From Amphirosellinia nigrospora (lineage: Eukaryota > Ascomycota > Sordariomycetes > Xylariales > Xylariaceae): a stretch of DNA of 64,000 nucleotides. The position numbers and the translations under genes are program-made. Under the pieces are notes generated by a model that saw nothing but the letters and a program-made list of their open reading frames with translations, did not search any database and had not been told where the DNA came from. The stretch lies in contig SCHM01000001.1 of the NCBI GenBank assembly GCA_004123355.1, forward strand, positions 310,001 through 374,000, in the 5' to 3' direction. Shown piece by piece: positions 12,000 to 24,606 of this stretch (positions within the stretch are counted from its first letter, which is position 1; each line of letters starts with the position of its first letter).

Positions 12000-13029
12000 A
12001 TATAAAATCATCATAAAACGTTGTACATAGACACGACTGTACAGGATTGTAGTATAGGCCCTACCGCATGGTTGAGTAGATTAGACCAGATATTCATGAT
12101 ACCCTGTTTGTATTAATTTATTCGTGAACACGTGGAATTTCCTCCTACCGTGTACTTCAAAATGAGGTCAAGCAGACAGTTGATAATACGACTAGATACA
12201 TTTCAAAGATTGATCGGCGATGTCACCGAAGCTCTGCAACGACACAAAACCGAACACTGGGCGTTTTAGTATTCGGCGAGATATGGCTCGAGGAAATAAC
12301 ACAATTATCTGCTACTGTGCCATTGGTGCCAGTTAGTTTCTCGTCATCTACGGGCAGGACGAGGCATCGAGACAAGGCTATCTATTGTTGGGTGGATAGA
12401 GCAACGAATAATTGAGCACAAGGATAAGAGTAAGAGAGCAGTAATACAGCTACGGTTCCAGGGCATTTTGGAAACTCTGGCGCGCCTCCTTATATTGTGT
12501 AAGCTATGCACAAGGTGGATAGCTCTATTTCCCGTAGCCCTATAGCATGTATAATCTAGACACTAGGTAGAGTCGGGAGTTAATAATGCCCAGCACAACG
12601 GCCGCGATATGTCGTACGTGAATCCCAAGAGAGCGAACAATCAGCCGCCCTTTTCAAGCCGCCCCTTTTCAAGCCGCCCCTTTTCAAAATCGCTGATCGA
12701 ATTCCCCAACATCTCTGTGCTTTCGTACTATATATGCGTGTGCCGTTAAATGACACAGCGCCTGTGTCGGCATCATGGGCTCCGTAGAGGTCAATGGTGA
12801 GCAACAGCTCTTAGAATACCAGCTAGCCATCCTAGCCCGTGTACCCAGGCACTCGATGGCCGTCCCATTATTTTCGCCTTACGTAGGACATCGATAACCA
12901 GCGCGCATACATATCCCGGGATGGTATTGCCCTCGGCCCGGGGGGGCTTTGACCCCTGACAAGCAAGATATGATCCATCCGTCGAGTTCAGTTCTCCTCC
13001 TCTATATCCCGACGGCGCCATGCCATCAT
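12000..13029. other. Intergenic, convergent 3' ends
   Basis: Between the PPR gene and the DUF2462 gene. It holds the 15-bp minisatellite listed separately and a short open frame over it that I regard as chance. No RNA gene was seen. Confidence 0.55.
12644..12687. repeat. 15-bp tandem repeat, 3 copies, one with a C missing
   Basis: Unit GCCGCCCCTTTTCAA occurs three times head to tail. Copies two and three are identical. Copy one has CCC instead of CCCC and is otherwise identical. Confidence 0.9.
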
Positions 13030-13314
13030 TCACCCAAACTTCCGCGACCCGCCCTTGGCGGCGGCGTCCTTGTTCTCGCCGCGCGCCTTCTTGCCGGGGC
13101 CGATGAGCTCGAGGTGGCCCGCGCGCTCCCCGAGCAGGCGCTCCGTCTTGTTCGTGATGCCGGCCGCCAGCTTGCGCTGCAGCTTGTCGGCGGCGCTCCC
13201 CTTCTTCGACTTCATGACCCGCGCGCCTTTCTTCGTCTTGGACGGCTGCGGCTTGTTCGCGCGCCCTGCTAACGCCGGCTTGCTTCCTGTCTTCTTTGGT
13301 GCGCCTTGTGCCAT
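13030..13314 (-). CDS. DUF2462/UPF0390-type small basic protein
   Basis: A 94-aa lysine-rich protein with the family pattern: MAQGAPKKTGSKPALAG at the start, then KPQPSKTKKGARVMKSKK, and the helical core LQRKLAAGITNKTERLLGER followed by AGHLELI. The open frame extends upstream to 13551, but that extension is low-quality sequence. The ATG at 13314 gives the conserved N-terminus, so I start there. Family members are small, probably nucleolar, proteins of poorly defined function; that is family knowledge and not visible here. The frame is intact and there is no intron. Confidence 0.82.
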   Translation of the reverse strand: MAQGAPKKTGSKPALAGRANKPQPSKTKKGARVMKSKKGSAADKLQRKLAAGITNKTERLLGERAGHLELIGPGKKARGENKDAAAKGGSRKFG

Positions 13315-14262
13315 TTTTGGGAGGAGGAGGGGGGGTGGTGAGGCGTCGGTTAATTGTGTTGACGAGGGGAGAAACCGAAGTGTTGACAACAAGTTTAGGG
13401 TGTTTACTGGCTCGCTGCAACGGCTCGCCGCCGAGAATTTATTCTGTTCCTTCCCTGTGTTCTGATTGAAGGGCTTCCTTTTGTCGTGTCGTTTACTGAC
13501 GGGACTGTTTAAAGAAAAAAAAGTGGATAGCATCCCTCTTGGTCGGTCCACTTTTCCGGTGCTCCAGGGTAGGTGGTTCGATTTCGCTACCTTACCAGAG
13601 GTCTTGCTTGAGCTACTGAGGGCATCTAAGAGAGAATTGAGGGTCCAAGCAATAGGTTAACGATAAGAGCATTTAATTGTTTAATACTAATCTAGTACTT
13701 AGACAACGTTGCCATCTACCTAGATTTAGTAAAACTTGATTCTAAACGCTTTTAGCTTGGTTGCTAAACAGTGTGGTGCTAGCCAAAGCACAGTAATAAC
13801 AGACAGCAGGAAACATGTTTGCTGTCATATGTTATTGTATCCAAATTAAGATTCATCCTTCATTCTCTTGCTCCCCTCTCCGATGATGGGTATGGGAATG
13901 TCTAATCGTAGGCACGGAAATTCATTTGCTGTCCCTCTACTTGCCCCAGCTTCAAATGCAATCCGCCAACGCCGAGCCATCTGTATGTTCTCCGTGACCC
14001 TTATGAAATCGAAAATAACGCATGATAGGGTATAATACAATGAAATGTCATAACCGATGACGATGCTGTTTTGTAAAAGGAATAAATGTCCGAGACCGTA
14101 GGATTCATGAAGTATTGTCGATGTGATATATCACAAGAGAAAAGAGGGAGAAATGACGCCACATGAGTACAGTAGGGAAAACGTTACTATGAATGTAACG
14201 ATAGCATGGTTCTGAGCAATTCAGACTGGAAAAGTAGACGCTTCACACAACCAACTACTCCA
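13315..14262. other. Intergenic
   Basis: Upstream region of the DUF2462 gene and downstream region of the CFEM gene. It is AT-rich from about 13660 to 14250. I see no gene, RNA or repeat. Confidence 0.55.
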
Positions 14263-16891
14263 TTATTGGACATTTAAATAAAGATCGCCGCCTCGTCGTG
14301 TTGGCGTGAGTTTTGGTTGCCATGTAGGCGTCTGAGGGAGTGTTCCCCTGGGCGATCCGAGCAGAATGGCATCTGGACTTAACAAGCCGCCATCGTTGCT
14401 CTGCCGCCTCCATTTAGGAACCTTCTTTCCATTACGGTCAAGCGCAAGGGCGGCAGCTCTATCACTACCAAGTCGTTTAGCGAGGAGTGAGCTTGTAGTT
14501 GAGCTGACGGTTTGGAAGCTTGTGCCTGATTCTACACGCTGAGACGTAATGTAGGGTCGGCCACGATCCATAATCCTTGGTTGCGGTGGGGTCAAGGACC
14601 GCTTCTCTGTAGAGGGTGCGAGGGCGTGAATGTAGGGACGGACTGTGAGACCGGTGTACTGAATGGGTCCTGTTGCCGAGAGTCCAGATATCGGTATGGT
14701 TCTACTGGCCGGGTAGGAAGGAGATCAGACTGCGTTACTTCGTTTGGATGGTCATAATTCTGAAGAGGGAACACCTCGACATTCGGCGGTTCTGGTGGTT
14801 CCGGGGTAAATCCAGACCCAGTCCTCTGCACCGGCGCAAATTGCCTCGTGTTGCGTCTAGGTTGAGAGGGAGAGGATACGCTGAAGGTGAGCCTCCTATG
14901 GGGTATACGGCCCTAGTGTTGGGCTTGGTTGTTCGATCGCGAGCCCGCAAAGTCCGGTCTCTTGGGGTGGCGGAACGTATCTAATTGTTGCTCCATCCAG
15001 GCGACCATGAATCTTTGGGTAAGTGACCCGTGATCGTCCGGGTGCTGGAGATGGCGACTCTTTAACTGGGGATAACTGCGACAGTCGGGCGATGTCACTC
15101 TCATAAAGTAACCCATCCTCCCTTCCCCCTGTGGAGGAGGTTTGTATCGTAGTAGCTGAAGCCTTGGAATCAGAACGATTGATCACGCTACTACCTTTCC
15201 GAGACCGCGATCCACTATTTCTACCAGATGAATTCCTTCGCCCTGTCTGCCGACCTGAGCTGGCTTGCGAATATAGGCTCGAAGACTGAGAGTACGTCCA
15301 ATTTGTTGGGTCTTGGGATAAAAATGCTGGCTGTGGTACTTTTGGTAGCGTTGTGGCCGCTGAGATAGCAGCAGCCATCTTTGCTACTTCTTCTTGCTTT
15401 TCAACTGGCGACTTTGTGAGAGGTGTATAAGTATCCAGTTCAGCTGCTTCCACAATTTGTGCGATTTGTGATCGCCGATGATCGTTACTTAGCACCAGTT
15501 GCCATATTTATCGGCAACATACAACGTAGTAGCTGATAGGGGATCAGTAGGTGGAGGGCGCCAGTCTGTTCGCCTTCGGCAGCCTCCAAGTCCAGATCAG
15601 CAAACGCAGTCATATTGGTTAAGGTGCTCGCCCTATCTTTTGTGAGCGGTCCTTGGGATGAGGCGCTAGGAGTGACCGCTTTCGACGGAATGTTTAGAGT
15701 CAGAGCTGGCCTTGGGGGCAGTAGTTTAGAGGGCTTTCTTTCGAGAGGTGCTTGCACAAGACGTGGAGTTGACATTGCAGGCGAGTGTATCCTCGGGGAC
15801 GGCTTTGGTGGTATTAGGCTACGAGGGCGTGAAATCGCTAATCCAATAGTATTTCGATCTATATTAGTAAACTGCGTTGGCGGCTCCGGCTCAGATGCTT
15901 GTGGTGCAGGAGGCGCTGGGCGGGGGAAAAAGTCCGGCCTGTATCGCGAGGTTCGAAGAAGTGGAGGTGAGATATGAAAAATGTGAGAGTTTCTTGAACC
16001 ATGTGAGTCGAAGCCACCCGTACTGTTATCGTTTTGCATAAAAGCTTTCTCGGAGTCTGCATCCGGGTACCTTCTATGACGCAAACACCTTGCCAAGATG
16101 ATAGCACCGACTGCGATGGCTATAGCTCCGGCCACGCCCACCGATATCCCCACTATCTGAGCTGACGCAAGACCTTTCGTTGCCGATGGCTTGGAGGCCG
16201 GAATCGAGGTCGGACTTGAAGTCGGAGTGGAAGTCGAACTTGTAGTCGGGCTCGAAGTTGAGAAAGAGGTCATCATCATAGTTGTTGTTCTTGTTGAGGA
16301 GGAGGAGGAGGAACTTCGAGAGGTAGTGAGAGAGGGTGTGCTAGTACGTTTTCAACGTTGTCCGGGCTGAGGTGGTGGTCGACGACGTTATTGGCGTCGT
16401 TTTTGAAGACGTGGGCGGTAACAAAATTGGACTTCCTGATGGCGGGACGACTAATGTCGCCGTGAGTGTGGGATGGGTATTCGGCAAGGCGCTCTCTTGC
16501 CCACTACATATGAAGGACCCTCGCTGCTGCAGCACCTGGCGAAGTTAGCTGGGATGCTGAGGACATGAAAGCAGCGGAATCTCTTCGCCTCACCATTGCC
16601 ATCTTGCTCATCACATCGGCCAAGCTGGATATACCCAAAGAGGCATTGTAATGCGGCCTCCCCAACGGTGAAGCCTGAGATCGACTGGGCCGGACATAGG
16701 CACGGCAGAGTGAAGTCTGTTCCACAATCTATCGTCGGATAATTGGATCTTATGAATGACACCAAGCATGACTGGGCACAAGTAGGGACGAGCGAGGCAA
16801 TGTCGCCACCTAGTCCGACATAATGAGAGGCAGCTATGGGTATTGAGGAGGACCATATAAGAAACTGAAGGAGTGAAGGCTTGCGAGCCAT
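14263..16891 (-). CDS. CFEM-domain single-pass membrane protein with long cytoplasmic tail
   Basis: Predicted cell-surface protein. Start 16891 gives a signal peptide (MARKPSLLQFLIWSSSIPIA). A CFEM domain follows: CAQSC, then DCGTDFTLPCLC, GEAALQC and, after a 58-nt intron (16536-16593), ICSGQESALPNTHPT, supplying most of the expected eight cysteines. A Ser/Thr-rich stalk leads to one transmembrane segment (about 16080-16160; IVGISVGVAGAIAIAVGAII) followed by basic LARCLRHRR. The remaining roughly 550 residues are cytoplasmic and rich in Ser, Pro and Arg, with conserved-looking blocks TDPLSATTLYVADKYGNW and EAAELDTYTPLTKSP. Frame breaks occur near 16620, TTTT 16349-16352, 15558-15564, 15495, GGGG 14900-14903 and about 14610; those outside the CFEM domain are repaired by one base. 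CFEM proteins function in heme/iron capture, adhesion or as surface receptors. The long tail argues for the receptor type (inference). Confidence 0.82.
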
Positions 16892-18685
16892 CCTATATGG
16901 AAATATCTCTAGGTGAGGTTAGCATAAGAGGTCTTCTAACAACCAAGTCGACGGCTATCAGATCGTTTCTCGGGGGGGGGGGCGCGCATGGCTTCCCCAT
17001 AGCATGAACGATTCTGGGACCTCGAGTGCTGCCAGCGAAAATGGCAAAGGACGACGCAGGTTATAGAAGGGGGCACGATATGTTTCAGGCATCGGTCCTT
17101 GAGACGGTCCCGATATATGGCTTGCGAAGAAAAGTTGGTATGACTAACCTATAACGTTGGGAAACCCTGATTAGAGATGACCAGCATCTCAACGACGATG
17201 CAGCACAGCCCAGTTACGGATGCTTAAATTACTAAGTAAGAATACAGAGGCTCAGAAAAGAAAAGAAGACAAGGCTAGGAAACAAATGAGTGTAAAGAGG
17301 CAATGCACAACGGTGAGAAAGAAGATGCGGTTGCAGATTGAGGCAGGGCTCGCCATTTAGGAGATCGGTCGCTTCACCATGACCACTCGCGGGGCCAGCG
17401 TCTACAAGAAACATGGCGACTGCAGCAGGTACCTGTATCCATCACATCGTCAAGATTGGTCAATGGCGCGTGTAAGAACGGCTGCTATGACATGGCCTAT
17501 GACCGATGGCCAGCCATGGCCAGCCACCGACGACCAGTCGGTAGGGTACCGGAGTGGAGGCCATGCATCTCGGCAACGCTTGCGGGTTGCTCGAGTGGCT
17601 TCACGTTTCCTAAAAGGGGCAGTTCACGGCTGTGTATAGGGTTTATTGGCTTGAATGTTTATTTCGGTGCTGGTGGCGGTCTAAGCAGCCGGGAGGTCCC
17701 AGGTCCGGGGTAGTGAGAAGCTGAAGTGGCATTCGGGAGCGAAGCCAGACTATGCTCATGCAAGGTCAATTATAGATAGGTAGCGCAGGGATTGCATCTG
17801 TCGTGTATCTTGCGCGCGCCTAATAGCGTCGTCTTAGTGGGGTTTCTGTTGTCGAGTCTGGAGTCTGGAGGTGCCAAGGAGTGCCAAGGAGGAAACCCCT
17901 GGCAGCGTTTCGCTCGGGTCAGGCTCGGCGCCAAAACGTCCAGTGATTTGCAGCCCCACACAGGTCGACGTACATTCCATCGTGATCCGAATCTGACTGA
18001 GCAGGGCTATGCTACAGTTTCCGCCCCAAACTGCAACCATAACTGTACCTATCTGCTGTCTCCTGCTGCTTCACAAACCTCTTTCCATTACTCGAAGACC
18101 TCCTTTTATTGAACGCTCACAGGTTCATACTCTTCCATCTGGCCTTGGCCTTGGCTGCCAAATCCTCTAATCATAGCAGATGATTATGTGTTACTTGCTG
18201 TTTGACATATAACTCTCTACCTTGCCAATTCGATACCATGTAGTGAACGTGTAAAACATAGGACGAAATCAAGCATTCGATTTGGTAAAAACCTCACCTG
18301 TGTAACTTATTGGGCATTTCGGCGACAGGCCTAGGGATAGTACTTGGACAGGCAAAACAGCACTTGTTCGAGCCTACCAATAAATTGACACGGTGAGATG
18401 TACGTTTTTCCATTGCGTCATTTCTCTTCCACCCTTTGCCTGTCTTTTTTTATTGCTCTCTGCATCCATGTTTGGTATATCTCACACACATAGGTAGGCA
18501 ATATACCGCAACCCTTATCAGATCACTTGAGTTATCAATTAAACAAGGCCCCTTCCGCCTGTACGTGCAAAAGCGAAACATCTCCATTACAATCATTTCT
18601 TCATAACATCTTGGCGTGCCTCAATCCATTGAGCAAATCGATGAATAAGGGTACCGGGTTTATTTCCTCATCTCACCAGTATATT
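16892..18685. other. Intergenic with G11 tract
   Basis: Upstream of the CFEM gene and downstream of DBP5. It includes an 11-base G run at 16972-16982. Open frames at 17379-17713 and on the other strand are short and overlapping, with no recognisable product. No tRNA or other RNA gene was recognised. Confidence 0.5.
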
Positions 18686-20222
18686 TCATCCCTGTCCCCC
18701 GGTAGCACTTGGGACAAAGTTGGCCTGAGCCCGGCTTGATTTGATGACTTTCTGGACCTGCTTCTCGTTTCATCCCAATCGTCGGGACTCAATGCGACCA
18801 AATCAATCAGAAGGTCCTTAGCAATAGCTTGCAAGGCCACGAAACTTTTCTTGTCCGAGATAAACGTAATACTCACACCAACACGGCCAAAGCGGCCAGT
18901 TCGTCCGATTCGGTGAAGGTACGTCTCAGTATCATGCGTCGCGTCACCCATGCCTTTCATTGGGATGTCGTAGTTGATAACCATGGAGACTGTTGAAACA
19001 TCGATGCCACGAGCAAGGACGTTCGTGGTGATGAGGACTTTGGACTTGCCAGTTCGGAAGTCATCAAGCAGGGCGTCTCGCTCACTACCTTCGTACGCTC
19101 CGTGCAAGACCGAGACCTTATGGCCGTCCCTGACCATGTTCTGCTGGATCTGACTTGCGCTCTCCCGAGTCTACAATATTTGTCTGTGTCAAAGATTCAG
19201 CATGGCATATGCACATACCTTAACAAAAATAATTGACGACCCAATATTCATTAGGCCATAAAGCTTGCAAAGAATCTCGTACTTGTCTACCTCTCCAGGA
19301 CAGTCCATGTACATTTGAGAAATACCCTTTACCGTAAGTTCTTGGACCTTCAACTTGATTATGTTCGCACTAGGAGCAAAAGAAGTCGCGTATTTTAAAA
19401 CTTTGTCGGGGAAAGTGGCAGAGAATAGAAGAATTTGAATAGTCTTGGGAAGCATGCTGTTACGACGTTAGTACGTACAATAGTCAGGTATTTTGGGGGT
19501 TTGAAAGACGGACGTTTTGACTCTGGAACATTGGTCGCCAAGGCCTTGTTGATCCAGCATGTTGTCAGCCTCGTCAATAACGAGAACTCTCAATGCTTTA
19601 ACATCAAACGAACGCCGACGGATTAGATCCATGACAGTGCCCGGAGTACCAACAACGATAGCTTTATCAACGGCTCCGCCTCGAGGAATAGAGCCTGGAA
19701 TAGCAGCTGCAACCCTAGGTTGGGAATGAACTGGCCGATTGTTGTGATGACGCCTTGTATTTGGCGAGCCAGCTCACGACTGGGCGCAAGAAGCAGGGCT
19801 TGGGGGTGCTGGACTGGCTGAAGTCGACTCGGGAGAGAACGGTAGTAACAAAAGCGGCAGTCTTGCCAGTCCCTGACTGAGACTGGGCGATCATGTTTCG
19901 TGGGGGTCAGAAAGCATGAGGGGGAGGGCCTTCTCTTGAACTTTAGACGGCTTTAAAAATTTCAAAGCGTTCAAACCCTCGAGAACCTCGTTCGGCCTGC
20001 ATATAGGACGTTAGCGATGGCGGTGGCGAGTAGCACTATGTCAAGACGTGACTGACAATCCAAGCTCCTGAAAAGTCGCAGCAGATCCCAGGGGGTGCTC
20101 TTTATCTTGCTGAAGATCACTGAGTTCAACTTCGACATCGTAGCTGTTCTCCTGAAGATTGGAACCAGGAGCCGCACCGTCGGCCGGGGCGTCCCTGGGG
20201 CTTGGGCAGGCTGGTCCGCCAT
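18686..20222 (-). CDS. DBP5: ATP-dependent RNA helicase DBP5 (DEAD box)
   Basis: mRNA-export helicase that remodels mRNPs at the cytoplasmic face of the nuclear pore. Start 20222 gives [10 protein letters not shown]. Exon 1 ends in FQELGL, which joins across the 60-nt intron 19997-20056 to [20 protein letters not shown], the Q motif. Then come [13 protein letters not shown] (Walker A), a degraded PSRELARQ (motif Ia), [14 protein letters not shown] in [16 protein letters not shown] in [14 protein letters not shown], and [11 protein letters not shown] (motif VI). Introns also lie near 19458-19518, with a perfect TACTAAC branch site, and near 19138-19188. The C-terminus [12 protein letters not shown] continues as [16 protein letters not shown] and stops at 18686. 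Single-base losses are seen in CCC 20193-20195, GGGGG 19902-19906, GGGGG 19802-19806, near 19715 and near 18766 (+ strand). DBP5 is essential in yeast, so a true pseudogene is unlikely. Divergent from BZZ1. Confidence 0.92.
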
Positions 20223-21362
20223 GATGGAACTGGACTAGGCGCACAGCTATCTCGTGAATGGGCGCCTATGATCGGGCGAGTGTCGTATTCCTCGAAAAAT
20301 TGCGATCGCAAAGTGGGAGTAGCGGTTGGTGACGATAAGAAGGAGAGTAGAGGCTGCAATGTCCGCTGCTGACACAACAGACTGGCAGTCTGGACCGGTA
20401 TATGCCCAGGGGCTTGATGTATTGAGACCACTTCCCAGGGTTGTATGAGAAAGCTTGGAACTTAAGGTAGGTAGGGACAAAGAAACAACTCCCCAGGTGT
20501 CTTATGATATCCAGGAGCTCAAATTGAAGCACGGATGGGAATATTTTGGTGGGGCTCTTGCACTCTGGTAGGTAGGATTTGGGGACGGAGGGGTAACATA
20601 CATAGGATGAAGTAGGCAAAGCTATAAGGTAATTCATACCTATGTGACTGCCCCGGAATGGAGGGGCAACTACGTCTTACTAACCTTACCTACTTAGTAG
20701 TGCTTAGGTGCTATATACTTGGCAGTGCTCACAGCCGAGGAATAACAGCACAGCAAATCAGATGGTCAGGGTACATGTAGTTGCCCCATCCTGCAGGCAC
20801 CTACTTACAATTCAAGACATTGATATGTGTCGGAAACATTCAAAAGTTAGAATACATACCTACATGTAGATATCAATTAATTGACTTTACCAAATCGGGT
20901 ACCCACATACTCGATGTAATCCAAGGCAGAGCAGAATCTCATCGTTTGGACATATAGTAAAAATAAGACATCTACCTCTAAACACAGTCTCTACCGATAC
21001 CCTATGTACCTATTATTTTTAGTGCGGGCCCCCTGAAGGAGGTCCCTCTAGGCTGCAGGTACCTACTTAGGAGCTACCATCTACCTACTAAAATTGGTTA
21101 GAGACGCTTGGTGCTCAGGGTGGTAGGCTGTGTTAGATTCCGTATCCCATCCACATCTGAATACGTCGTCAGACAGAGACAAACCAACCACGCGTATGAC
21201 CACTCCCTTCCTTCACCTTGTTAGTAGTATGGCCTTGCAGCTTGAGGACATCGTGGCCAGCCCTGCAAAAGCAAAAGCAAAAGCACCCCGTCGCCATCAC
21301 GCGCAGTCTTACACCATCCTGCATGTTGAATAATACCTCGTCCACACCCCGTCGAGTTCGGT
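20223..21362. other. Intergenic, divergent promoter, TACCTA-rich
   Basis: This 1.1 kb lies between the divergent DBP5 and BZZ1 starts. From 20640 to 21110 it is dense in TACCTA/TAGGTA hexamers. No gene was recognised. The Kozak context and CT-rich runs just before 21363 fit a BZZ1 leader. Confidence 0.55.
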
Positions 21363-23754
21363 ATGGCTGAGGTGGATGCGGCACCAACGTTTGGTGCCGA
21401 GCTGAAGGTGAGGATTCGCCGCCCAGATCCAACCTCGCCAGCCTTGCGCATCCTTTGCGCGCTGCCTGCCGCCTTGGTGGCCGTTGGCCCCGGATGGAAG
21501 CGCTGGTCGCCAGGCACTGACATGTTCTGTCTCCCGCTCTAGGATGGCTTGAAACCCGCCAACGCCTGGGTCGCCAACGGCATCGCCTGGCTCGACGACA
21601 TCCAGAATTTCTACCGAGAACGAAGCGCGCTCGAGAAGGAGCATAGCGCCAAGCTGAACGCCCTCGCCAAGAAGTACTTTGAGAAGAAGACGAGGAAGTC
21701 CACAAGCCTGAGTGTTGGCGACACGCCTGCCATGACACCAGGCTCGCTCGAAAACGCCTCCCTGACAATCTGGAACACCCATCTTACCACGCTTGAGGCA
21801 CGAGCCGACGAGCACGAGCGCTACGGAAACGAGCTAATACACAAGGTCGCCGACCCCTTGAAATACTATGCTACCAAATTCGAAGAGCTGCGCAAGCGCC
21901 ATGCTGAATACGCTGCGAAACTTGAGGCCGAGAGAGATTCGTCCTATACCGATCTGCGTAAGGTCAAGGCAAAATACGACACCGTCTGTCAAGATGTTGA
22001 GAGCAAGCGCAAGAAGTCGGAAAGCTCCTTTGACAAGGCCAAGGCGCAAAGCAATTACCAACAACAGCTTCATGAGATGAACAATATGAAAAACACATAC
22101 CTCATAGCTATCAATGTCACCAATAAGCAGAAGGAGAAATACTACCATGAGTTCGTACCGGAGGTCATGGACAGTTTGCAGGACTTGTCAGAGTTCCGAA
22201 CCATTAAACTCAACTCTATATGGACTATGGCAACAAGCTTAGAAGCGAAAATGCTGACTCAGAGCAATAGCATGATGGACCATTTATCGCAAGAAATCGC
22301 CCGCAATCAACCACACCTCGACTCTATGATGTACATACGCCATAATATGGGCGCTTTCCAAGAACCTTCTGACAAGGTGTTCGAACCAAGCCCAGTATGG
22401 CACGACGACGATGCTATGATTACAGATGAGCCAGCGAAGATATTTCTGCGTAATGTTTTGAATAAGTCGAAGGGCCAACTAGGAGAATTAAGAAGAGAGG
22501 TTGACAAAAAAGGAGGGAAGTCGAGTCGGTGAAGCGGTTAAAGCAGAAGGTTCGTGAAGGACCGAACAGAAAGACGAGGTCCTAGTCGTCACGCATCTCT
22601 TCGCCTTACAAGAAGATCTACACCAAGTCGACCGTAGACGCTTGACCGCCGAAGTTGAAACATCTACCATAACATCTGCAGTTGGGGACGTTACATTGGG
22701 AGCTAAGAATCACAACTTCAAATCCAAACCTTCAAAATTCCGACCAACTGCGATCTATGCGGCGAACGAATATGGGGTTTGTCTGCAAAGGGGTTCGACT
22801 GTAGAGACTGTGGCTATACATGTCACAGCAAGTGCGAGATGAAAGTTCCGGCCGAATGCCCAGGAGAATTGTCAAAAGAAGAGCGCAAAAAGACCAAGGT
22901 AGATCGCCAAGCAGCTACGGGAACCCTGCTTAAGCCCGCTGCCGGAACCCCAGACCATGTTGCGGAGCTACCAGATCTAACTCGATCCAACACAATGAAT
23001 TCTTTAAGTTCAGGGTACGCAGCGAGCGCCCATCGATCAATTAGTGGCCAGATAACGAATCCACGCTCCTCTGAGGATACCGCCACCCCTGAGCTTCCGG
23101 GTTCACGGCCTACCGCTCGGAAGCCTCGACTGGTCGCACCACCTCCTTCTGCCTATATCAGTGAGCTCCCTGGAAGCTCTGTTAACGGGTCTAACACAAC
23201 CAAAACGAATGAACAAAAAGGGAAGATGCTATACGGCTTTGAAGCAGGCGGAGAAGGCGAATTAAGCGCGTCTGAGGGACAGGAAGTCACCATAGTAGAG
23301 CCAGACGGTATGATACCAACACCTACCCCAAAATACGTAGATAAAGCTAATTCTGATTCCTAGATGGGTCTGGTTGGGTCAAAGTCCGTGCTGGTATAAA
23401 GAAGGAATCGTACCTGGGACATATCTCGAGATATTTGCTGCTCCCATTGTACCTCAGGATACGGGGTCGTCCCAAACTCGACCCGCGTCTACATACTCAA
23501 ATTCGGGCTCATCTATCAATACAGCAGCGCCAACAGTCAAAAAAAAGGGACCGGCTGTTGCGCCTCGTCGCGGGGAAGATGTTGAGATATGTGGTCGCTC
23601 TGTACGACTATACGGCACAAAGTGATACAGAACATAGCATGACAGAAGGAGAGCGCTTTGTGCTTATCAAAGAAGACCCAGGAGACGGTTGGGTTGAGGT
23701 AGAAAAGGGTGCTCGACGAGAAGCGTGCCAGCGAGCTATGTTCAGGTGGCATGA
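21363..23754 (+). CDS. BZZ1: BZZ1-type F-BAR / C1 / double SH3 actin-regulatory protein
   Basis: Membrane-bending adaptor that recruits the WASP/Arp2/3 machinery at endocytic actin patches. Exon 1 (21363-21407, MAEVDAAPTFGAELK) joins over intron 21408-21542 to DGLKPANAWVANGIAWLDDI, the start of the F-BAR domain, which runs as coiled helices to about 22300. A C1 zinc finger follows (22717-22845: HNFKSKP, CDLCGERIWG, CRDCGYTCHSKC). Then come a Ser/Pro linker, SH3-1 (KMLYGFEAGGEGELSASEG, split by the 56-nt intron 23308-23363) and SH3-2 (VVALYDYTAQSDTEHSMTEG to VPASYVQVA, stop 23752-23754). Frame breaks lie at AAAAAA 22506-22511, about 22561, 22731, 23390, 23570 and 23730, each fixed by one base. 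The domain order matches fungal BZZ1 exactly, so the breaks look like sequence errors. Confidence 0.9.
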
Positions 23755-24606
23755 ACAACCGCGCTTATATTTAGGAACCTGAGTTGTAATGAGCCTATTC
23801 TCAGCATTAGAGATGCGGTATAGCATTGTATAGCGCCTGGATTGGGACAGCGTGACCGTTATCTGATTCATCTGAGTACGTATATATATTCATACACTTA
23901 CGGAGAGTAGAGAAAAATTAAATTGTACGATCCGTTGCACACATAGGCGCTGAGCAATCTGCGAATCCGATATGAGAATACCTGTATTTAGTGCTATGCA
24001 CATATTCCCATCGTTCATGATGCAGTAACCGGCTGTTCCTCGGGGGCATAACTGTGACGCCGAATTGTCGACGGCATGATATGGATCACACACGTTACCA
24101 TAACTATTTTCTCATGTCCAATCCAGCTCGAAAGATCTACTGAGGTCCGTTCACCGAGCCTCGTATTAAGGCTGTGGCCTAAACGACGGCCCTCGACGAC
24201 ATTAAGATAGATATTAGAATGCTAAACATATCAATGGGATGGGAAAGGAACCGAGCTTATTCACACTGCGAGCTAAGTAATTAATATTCATTTATATTGT
24301 TTACTGCTGCATTGGGAGAGCTAAGGCCGTGAAGGTGCGTAGATCATCGTAACGTGCCAGACAGGATGGCCTAGACCTTAGGCAAAATACCGGGCTCCTT
24401 ATGCGCCGGGTAACGAATGGCCTTTGTTTTTGCCTTGATACATAATGCCGTACTCCGTTTGGATGACTGCCGATATTGCTTCCGATGATGCCAGCATGGC
24501 ATGTTCTGCTTCTGCTCAGCTACTCACTACGTAGTTCCACGATGGCTAAGCTGATCTTCGTGGTGAGCCGTGACGGAGGATAGTATATTAGACCTTCTAT
24601 CTCGAA
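23755..24606. other. Intergenic
   Basis: Downstream of BZZ1 and upstream of the SET gene. AT-rich patches occur near 24230-24300. There is no recognisable gene, RNA or repeat. Confidence 0.5.

Noticed and set aside
12791-13420. 209-codon minus-strand frame
   Set aside because: It is the shadow of the DUF2462 gene in another frame and runs through simple-sequence DNA.
18686-20222. DBP5 as a pseudogene
   Set aside because: All helicase motifs, the branch sites and both termini are present; breaks are single-base and homopolymer-linked, and the gene is essential in yeast.
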